Source: CAZVYN01 sp964631125 (GTDB taxonomy: Bacteria > Eisenbacteria > RBG-16-71-46 > CAIMUX01). From it: DNA of 64,000 nucleotides. Below the pieces are notes generated by a model. It did not search any database and was not told where the DNA came from. It saw only the letters and a list, made by a program, of their open reading frames with translations. The position numbers were made by a program, and so were the translations under genes. This document shows, piece after piece, positions 60,101 through 64,000 of the stretch (its first letter is position 1; every line of letters begins with the position of its first letter). The stretch covers positions 1 through 64,000 of the forward strand of contig CAZVYN010000013.1 in the NCBI GenBank assembly GCA_964631125.1, read 5' to 3'.

Positions 60101-60638
60101 GGACCGCTTCCTCCGAGAACCACCAGTCACAGTTGCGCGTGCCGCCGACTCCGCGCACCGAGGAGCGCGCGCCCCCTTGATCGAGATAGGGGAAGTTCAA
60201 ACCGCCGTTCTGCAGCAGCGTCGTCTTCCCCGAGGCGGGCGGCCCGATCAGCATGTACCAGGGCAGAACGTAGAGAGCCCCCTCGCCCCCCTTGCCCTTG
60301 CCGATCTTGGATTTCTTGAGCGCGTCGATCGACTCGGAGAGCTGGCGCTTGAGGTCCTCGACCTCTTGCTCGCGCCCCGGCCGTGATTGCGCGATCTGGC
60401 TCTGCGCCGCGTCGTCGAACGACTTCTCCAGCACCGCGGCCTTCTTCGCCGTCCTCCATTTCAAGAAGAAGAGGATGCCGAAGTGCAGCATCAGGATGAG
60501 CATCGCGATCACGAGTCGATACGCGAACGGGATGCCGAGCAGCGGACCAACGTAGAAGAGGAGCGCGATCAATCCGATGGCGCCTCCGGTCAGGAGACCG
60601 GCCGGATTCATCAACATGGAGAAGAGGTTTGCGTACAT
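57195..60638 (-). CDS. tssM: T6SS membrane-complex protein TssM (IcmF)
   Basis: 1147 residues from ATG 60638. Two N-terminal helices at about 12-32 and 40-60, then a cytoplasmic GTPase-like domain with Walker A GPPASGKTT at 132-140, 'LLDTAGRYVLPVEADDTKEW' and 'LFTKCDLVKGFSEFFGD'. A third helix near 445-465 (FLFGCIGLALVSVLLFALSA) precedes a large periplasmic region with the IcmF-related and TssM C-terminal domains ('RFRCPAQITTPR' end). It spans the envelope and binds TssL in the inner and TssJ in the outer membrane. The nucleotide site looks intact. Confidence 0.96.
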   Translation of the reverse strand: MYANLFSMLMNPAGLLTGGAIGLIALLFYVGPLLGIPFAYRLVIAMLILMLHFGILFFLKWRTAKKAAVLEKSFDDAAQSQIAQSRPGREQEVEDLKRQLSESIDALKKSKIGKGKGGEGALYVLPWYMLIGPPASGKTTLLQNGGLNFPYLDQGGARSSVRGVGGTRNCDWWFSEEAVLLDTAGRYVLPVEADDTKEWLSFLDLLKKNRGKKPINGLIVGVSVSDLVGGTDAQVDEHANRIRVRIDELIQRLGVTFPVYLLFTKCDLVKGFSEFFGDFSKTERAAAWGATIARDRALRVPAAQLFEEEFDQLAGSVHEMSVARLAEVGRPEVRPEIFFFPLQVTALRGRLSRFAETLFRPNPYQERPIFRGFYFTSGTQEGRPIDQVIHAMLSGFGIRETEGGMYVEPSQTKSYFIENVFSQVVFPDRHMAGPSVEGERRRRIHRTRAFLFGCIGLALVSVLLFALSAMNGALLRTAERNAKNILHAVDGRDLDLRLADLRTLDQLRGNLIQMEGRSNPATKMVMLGTYQGDKAEREARIAYLWSLQEAALRPAIPVLAKLLRENDPAKVGFQPYFETYKAWRVAHDPAQRLRTEDDARTVARALAPIWNLDDPGGRPELQTLLADQLIFASARTARHPELFAPRNVDASLDADARAKIRDAWTVDATYPSLIAAGRTAPEVTLQTIPGAANGLTSNATVSGAYTAAGWQGVRGQLDWLDRLRDDWALQMAIPGAQQLRGPLLERYARDYQANWLDFLASIAPPRNASKEETHALLERIAGEESPSGAVLRTVDANSRFENPEGSLVSVSEALGVVREFMAKPDAKVPLMKLKVPNPGKDAQFTEYQKRVSALAEAFAGGGESGASTAVLELGSWIETTLPTQDPVGGEVARFLQAPSMAVTGTVAGGKAKAAQMDWSSVQRTFNETLANRYPFASNGPDAALADFEAFFAPQGIFWSFYAKALADKVSEDGAELRDPSFALSDEFRGTLRQASRIRSAFFKPSGEAGFDFSLRTSAPKRDPSSGILVRSSRLDVGGASLVYNMGAPTWTQLQWPGASPERGASLVLDLGSTASADPLQFEGPWGLYRLLESAKTSGGASPTFRWSVRTNKGPVDVTYEARNLSTYHPLSRDVLRFRCPAQITTPR

Positions 60639-60641
60639 CGA

Positions 60642-61427
60642 TCAGCGCCCCAACGAGTCGAAGACGGTCCGGATCGAGCGGCCGATGCGACCGGCGTCGA
60701 GGCCGGCGGCGAGTGCGAAGAGGCCGACCTCGAGCAACACCGCCGGGATGAAGACGGCGAGCGTCAGCCAGACCGGCACTCCTTCGCCGACCGACTCCGG
60801 GAACTCGTCCGGCCGCCGCCAATTCGGCGACATCGACTCCGCGTGCGACGAGCGGTGGGCGCCGATCTCCTGCGACAGTTCGCGGATCAGCCCCTCCAGC
60901 TTCTCGCGACCGAGCAGTTTGTAGCGCCCTTCGAAGCCCATCCCGAGGCAGCTATAGAACAGTTCGAGGGCGCGTCGATTCGCCGCCCGATCGGCCCGCA
61001 GGATCTCCAGTTTCTTGAAGAACTCCTCGCCCGCCGTATTGATCTTGAACAGTTCGCGCTGCAGAGGATTGCTCCGCCAGATGTCCTTCCCCGGCCATTG
61101 GGACGAGAGTACGGTCTCGTCGACGAGCGCGACGAGCGCGAATCTCGCCGCCTCGACCTGGTCGGCCGCATAGCCGGCCTTGCGCGCTTCCGAATCGAAG
61201 CGCTCCAGAAGCGTGATCGTCTTCTGCCGAACATCGGCCGGATCGTTGGGCGCCGTTCCCCGGCGCAAGCTGTAGGTCAGCGTGAACAGTTCGGCCGCGA
61301 GTTCGCTCAGGGTCAGCGTGCGCGCCGGACGTTTGGCGTCGTCTCCGATGCCGATCAAGATCGGGGCGACGGGGGCGTCTTTCGAACTCTGTTTCTTTCC
61401 GGAGGACTTCGTTCCGAAGAGCTTCAT
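60642..61427 (-). CDS. tssL: T6SS inner-membrane protein TssL (DotU)
   Basis: 261 residues, ATG start. The cytoplasmic DotU domain has 'LAAELFTLTYSLRRGTAP', 'VEAARFALVALVDETVLSSQ', 'WPGKDIWRSNPLQRELFKIN', 'TAGEEFFKKLEIL' and 'ALELFYSCLGMGFEGRYKLL'. A single C-terminal helix 'VPVWLTLAVFIPAVLLEVGL' anchors it. No peptidoglycan-binding (OmpA-like) extension, so it is the short form. Three bases from tssM. Confidence 0.95.
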   Translation of the reverse strand: MKLFGTKSSGKKQSSKDAPVAPILIGIGDDAKRPARTLTLSELAAELFTLTYSLRRGTAPNDPADVRQKTITLLERFDSEARKAGYAADQVEAARFALVALVDETVLSSQWPGKDIWRSNPLQRELFKINTAGEEFFKKLEILRADRAANRRALELFYSCLGMGFEGRYKLLGREKLEGLIRELSQEIGAHRSSHAESMSPNWRRPDEFPESVGEGVPVWLTLAVFIPAVLLEVGLFALAAGLDAGRIGRSIRTVFDSLGR

Positions 61428-61434
61428 CTCCCCC

Positions 61435-62784
61435 TCATGACTCGCGCACCGCGATCAATTCGAGCTGGAGTCCGGGGAACTCCGGCGGACAGAAGATCGC
61501 GACGCCGCGCGAGCCGGCGATCATGTCCCAGGCGTCGCCGATCTTGTCGAGCTGGAAATAAACATAGCCGCCTTGGATCGGCAGCGAACTGGGCAGGTTC
61601 TGCGTGAAACGCAGCCCCACGCCGGTCAGCGCGAGCGCCACCAGTGTGTCGATCGAATCGGCCGAGCCGATCTTCATGACGTTGGGCAGCGCGTTCTGCA
61701 CCTCGACCGCCGGCGCATGGGCATAGACGCCGAGATACCACGCCACGGTCGGTTCGAGGATCCGATCGTCGGTGATCTTGCCCGTGAGAATCGCTTCGTC
61801 GCGTTTCGTCAGCGGGATCCGTGTGTAGTGCCGCGGCAGCACCGTCTCCAACATCCGTGGGATGCGCTGCGCCAGGTCGGCGAAGGCGGTCTCCGGCATC
61901 AGATGGTCATACGGCGCGATCTCGCGCACCGAGAGATCGCTCATGGTGGTGAGCGCGCCGGCCAGCCCGGCGAGATCGAGGTAGAGATCCTCCGGGTGCG
62001 CATGCGCCGCGCGCAGATGGTGCGAGAGAACCGGAATCGCGCCGTTCACCGCGCCCAACAACCAGAAACCCGCCGTGTCATCGCGTCCGAACTCCGAGGC
62101 GCCCTTGCCGCTCGCACGCCGCCGGTCCGACAGCTCGGTCGACTTGGCGACCAAGATCTCGACCAATTTGCGCAGGATGCGCTGCACCTGCGGCGCCGCG
62201 GCGATGCTCAGGCAGGGCGGGATGTACTCCGCGCGATAGGAGAACCCGCCCTCCGGCTTGCGAACCACCTGCGCCAGCGGGAGCGCCTCGTAGTCGCCGA
62301 TGTCATCGCCGGGAAACAGCACGCGGAGCTGCAGGTCCGCGGTGTCGATCAAGCGCTCCGTTGCGCCGGTGGTCGAATCGAGCAGCGACGTCGCGCCGCG
62401 CCGGAAGCGCGAGTCGTCCGCGGCGCCGGCGGCGTCCAACTCCGACTGACCCGGTCGGTGCACGCGGATACCCAGGTGCAGTTGGAAGACGGTCTCGCGC
62501 AGACCGAACGCCCCTTCGAGGCTGCGACCGATCGGCGCGGGATCGCGGTCGGGCGCCGAGAACGGGGCGCCCAGCGGAAGCACGCCGGCGGCGGCGCGCA
62601 CCAACACCTGACCGTTCTGGATCGCGTCTTCATCCAGTTCGATCCGAGTGAAGCCGACGTTGAGCGGCTGCGCGACGCGAAACAGCTCCGAGCCGCGCTC
62701 CTCGTGATACCGGTCCTGCTGTTGGAAATGCTGCGGAGTGAGGAGGATCCCCTCGTTCCAGACGACGCGCCCTCGCTTCGGCAT
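61435..62784 (-). CDS. tssK: T6SS baseplate-membrane connector TssK
   Basis: 449 residues, ATG start. 'VVWNEGILLTPQHFQQQDRY' is the diagnostic TssK N-terminus; 'VLPLGAPF', 'YEALPLAQVVRKPEGGFSYR', 'YIPPCLSIAAAPQVQRILRK' and 'LPRHYTRIPLTKRDEAI'-type blocks follow, and the C-terminal head domain binds the membrane complex. TssK trimers recruit the TssFGE wedge. Seven bases from tssL. Confidence 0.96.
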   Translation of the reverse strand: MPKRGRVVWNEGILLTPQHFQQQDRYHEERGSELFRVAQPLNVGFTRIELDEDAIQNGQVLVRAAAGVLPLGAPFSAPDRDPAPIGRSLEGAFGLRETVFQLHLGIRVHRPGQSELDAAGAADDSRFRRGATSLLDSTTGATERLIDTADLQLRVLFPGDDIGDYEALPLAQVVRKPEGGFSYRAEYIPPCLSIAAAPQVQRILRKLVEILVAKSTELSDRRRASGKGASEFGRDDTAGFWLLGAVNGAIPVLSHHLRAAHAHPEDLYLDLAGLAGALTTMSDLSVREIAPYDHLMPETAFADLAQRIPRMLETVLPRHYTRIPLTKRDEAILTGKITDDRILEPTVAWYLGVYAHAPAVEVQNALPNVMKIGSADSIDTLVALALTGVGLRFTQNLPSSLPIQGGYVYFQLDKIGDAWDMIAGSRGVAIFCPPEFPGLQLELIAVRES

Positions 62785-62796
62785 GCGCGGCCCGGC

Positions 62797-63291
62797 TCAG
62801 CGCGCCCGCGCGGTGAGACAGGTCTCCTCCGCGGCGAGTTGCACGTCGTCGAGGTCTTTCCATTCTCCGACCCAGCGCCAGCAGTCGCCTTTCGCGCGGC
62901 AGAAGTTCCCCGCGATGGCGAGGTGCGTCGCGCCTTCCTTCGAGGTGATCGAGAGCTTCAGCGTCTGTCCCGGCTCGAGAATCTCCTCGCGCCGCTCGAG
63001 CAGGCTCTCCTTCAACTCCGCTTCGTCGTCTTCCCAGAGACGGGTCTGGGTCGTGAGGCCGATGGCGGCGTCGCCGGCGAGCTGATAGATCCGCACGACG
63101 AGCACGTTCGGAAGATCGTCCTCACAGACGTTGAGCTTCTCGCTCGCCTGGAGCACCAACTCGATCTTCTCGTCTCCGGCCGGCGCCACTTCCACCCCGC
63201 CGGTCTTGGCGCCGCCGCCGAGGATCCCGCAGCCCGCAGATATCCCGGTCAAGAGCAGACCCAAACTGATGGAGGCGAAGCGTCGCGCCAT
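62797..63291 (-). CDS. tssJ: T6SS outer-membrane lipoprotein TssJ
   Basis: 164 residues from ATG 63291. A signal peptide ends in a lipobox-like SAGC near residue 21. The transthyretin-like core shows 'KIELVLQASEKLNVCEDDLP', 'NVLVVRIYQLAGDAAI' and 'ILEPGQTLKLSITSKEGATH', as in TssJ/VasD. Two extra Cys pairs (NVCED, NFCRAKGDC, EETC) could form disulfides. TssJ anchors TssM to the outer membrane. Sits 12 bases after tssK's start region in the minus-strand order J-K-L-M. Confidence 0.92.
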   Translation of the reverse strand: MARRFASISLGLLLTGISAGCGILGGGAKTGGVEVAPAGDEKIELVLQASEKLNVCEDDLPNVLVVRIYQLAGDAAIGLTTQTRLWEDDEAELKESLLERREEILEPGQTLKLSITSKEGATHLAIAGNFCRAKGDCWRWVGEWKDLDDVQLAAEETCLTARAR

Positions 63292-63323
63292 GGCCCGACG
63301 CCGCTCCGGCAGAACTTGATCGG

Positions 63324-63914
63324 TCAACCGACACCTCCTGGTCTCGTGCTCGCGGCCTCTCCCTCGCCGCTCCGTGAGGCGCGCGCCTCGAAGAACTGGC
63401 GATAGCCGCGTTGGAATCCTTCCCGATAGAAGCGTTCGAACTGCGCAGCATCGAGCGCCCCATACTGACGGAATCGACGGAGAAGCTCCTCCCATATTGC
63501 TTGGACCAGCAGCGGCCCGCTGTGACACGGGATCTTGAACGGCCCGACGCGGACCTTGGCCCCCTGGAACTCCTTGCGGATCTCGTTCGGATCCAGACTG
63601 TCGAGCAGACGCCGCGAACCGGTCTGCGCCGCCTCGTTGTACGCCTCGAGCAGCGCCGCATGGTGCACTTTCAGGTCCTGCAGGCCGCTGCGCAGCTCCC
63701 GCCAGGCGGGCCCGGCCTCGGCCTCGGTCGAGAGTTCGCGCGCGAGATCGCCTGGAGTGCGCGGGGGCGGGGGTTCCCCCGCGGCGTCGAGGCCGTAGGC
63801 GCGGCGGAATTCCGACATTCCCCTGGTCATGTCCAGATAGAAGGAGAGCAGTGTCGATTCGAGCACTGTCGAGTTGGCGCCCTCGCCCGAGTCGTTCGGG
63901 TCCGCAAATTCCAT
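63324..63914 (-). CDS. TagH C-terminal-domain-like T6SS protein lacking an FHA domain
   Basis: 196 residues from ATG 63914, behind GGAGAAGGA. 'LSFYLDMTRGMSEFRRAYGL' and 'DLKVHHAALLEAYNEAAQTG' plus 'LLDSLDPNEIRKEF' and 'QAIWEELLRRFRQYG...FREGFQRGYRQFF' match the C-terminal region of T6SS FHA proteins (TagH/ImpI). The N-terminal phosphothreonine-binding FHA domain is absent, so the phosphorylation-sensing role is probably lost or supplied elsewhere. First gene of the J-K-L-M operon. Confidence 0.75.
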   Translation of the reverse strand: MEFADPNDSGEGANSTVLESTLLSFYLDMTRGMSEFRRAYGLDAAGEPPPPRTPGDLARELSTEAEAGPAWRELRSGLQDLKVHHAALLEAYNEAAQTGSRRLLDSLDPNEIRKEFQGAKVRVGPFKIPCHSGPLLVQAIWEELLRRFRQYGALDAAQFERFYREGFQRGYRQFFEARASRSGEGEAASTRPGGVG

Positions 63915-63967
63915 GCGCGGCGATCCTTCTCCCGACCGTCTCGGGGATGCGAATGGGGCGCGCTCGT

Positions 63968-63997
63968 TTGACGCCTCTCGAACGTGGCTCGTAGTAT
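63968..63997 (+). promoter_or_regulatory. Candidate promoter for a divergent gene beyond the window
   Basis: TTGACG (63968-63973) and TAGTAT (63992-63997) are separated by 18 bases, a fair sigma-70 match on the plus strand. It would transcribe rightward out of the window, away from the T6SS operon, whose own promoter should lie in the same short region. Confidence 0.35.
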
Positions 63998-64000
63998 GTA

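Noticed and set aside
58317..60386. 689-codon plus-strand open frame opposite tssM
   Set aside because: Lies wholly within an unmistakable IcmF gene; no ribosome-binding site or domain.
1..64000. tRNA, rRNA or riboswitch genes
   Set aside because: No tRNA-like cloverleaf, rRNA segment or known riboswitch core was recognised by eye; a covariance-model scan would be needed to exclude small RNAs.

Overview
The window is GC-rich, densely coded DNA from a Gram-negative (diderm) bacterium. It encodes lipoproteins, an outer-membrane beta-barrel, an LpxL-type acyltransferase and a complete type VI secretion system (T6SS). Several traits suggest Candidatus Eisenbacteria or a neighbouring FCB-group lineage, probably a metagenome-assembled genome: fibronectin-III repeats with an 'APGDDG' signature, secreted proteins ending in a FlgD/T9SS-like C-terminal domain, a KorAB 2-oxoacid:ferredoxin oxidoreductase, and DUF2330 and DUF3810 proteins. 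This assignment is inference; no rRNA or tRNA gene was seen.

Left part (1-29.4 kb), housekeeping and envelope genes. In order: a DUF3810 membrane protein; an RnfD-like/DUF2330 fusion; a TMTC-like membrane TPR protein; a BNR-repeat protein followed by a MoaD-like sulfur carrier; an ECF-type sigma factor coupled to a large composite VWA protein; an intergenic region with a 9-bp-period repeat and a perfect 56-bp palindrome; an AcuC/HDAC-family deacetylase; a moeA-moaC-mobA-serB operon; a secreted Cys-rich repeat protein; a membrane-anchored cyclophilin; korA-korB; a glycosyltransferase plus LpxL-like acyltransferase pair; and a plus-strand envelope cluster (membrane protein, secreted protein, CsgG-like protein, FN3/ASH-domain lipoprotein). 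A 35-codon orphan copy of the 3' end of that last gene lies just downstream.

Right part (29.4-64 kb), T6SS. All 13 core components are present on the minus strand: tssJ-K-L-M, tagF, tssA, tssB, tssC, hcp, tssE, tssF, tssG, tssH/clpV and vgrG, led by a TagH-like gene. Downstream is an effector-loading block: TIGR02270, DUF6484, DUF2169, a ketoacyl-synthase-like protein, a DUF4150 PAAR-like protein, a putative zinc metallopeptidase effector and two small unknown genes. Converging on this block from the plus strand are two divergent proteins, each of which looks like a fused TssB-TssC sheath protein. They are additional to the canonical TssB and TssC. An AbiEi/AbiEii-type toxin-antitoxin pair with its own operator-like palindrome sits between them. 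A beta-barrel gene and a frameshifted secreted-protein pseudogene interrupt the run between tssA and tssB.

The most novel element is the T6SS architecture: three sheath-type modules (TssB+TssC and two fused paralogues) beside a DUF4150-delivered metallopeptidase candidate.
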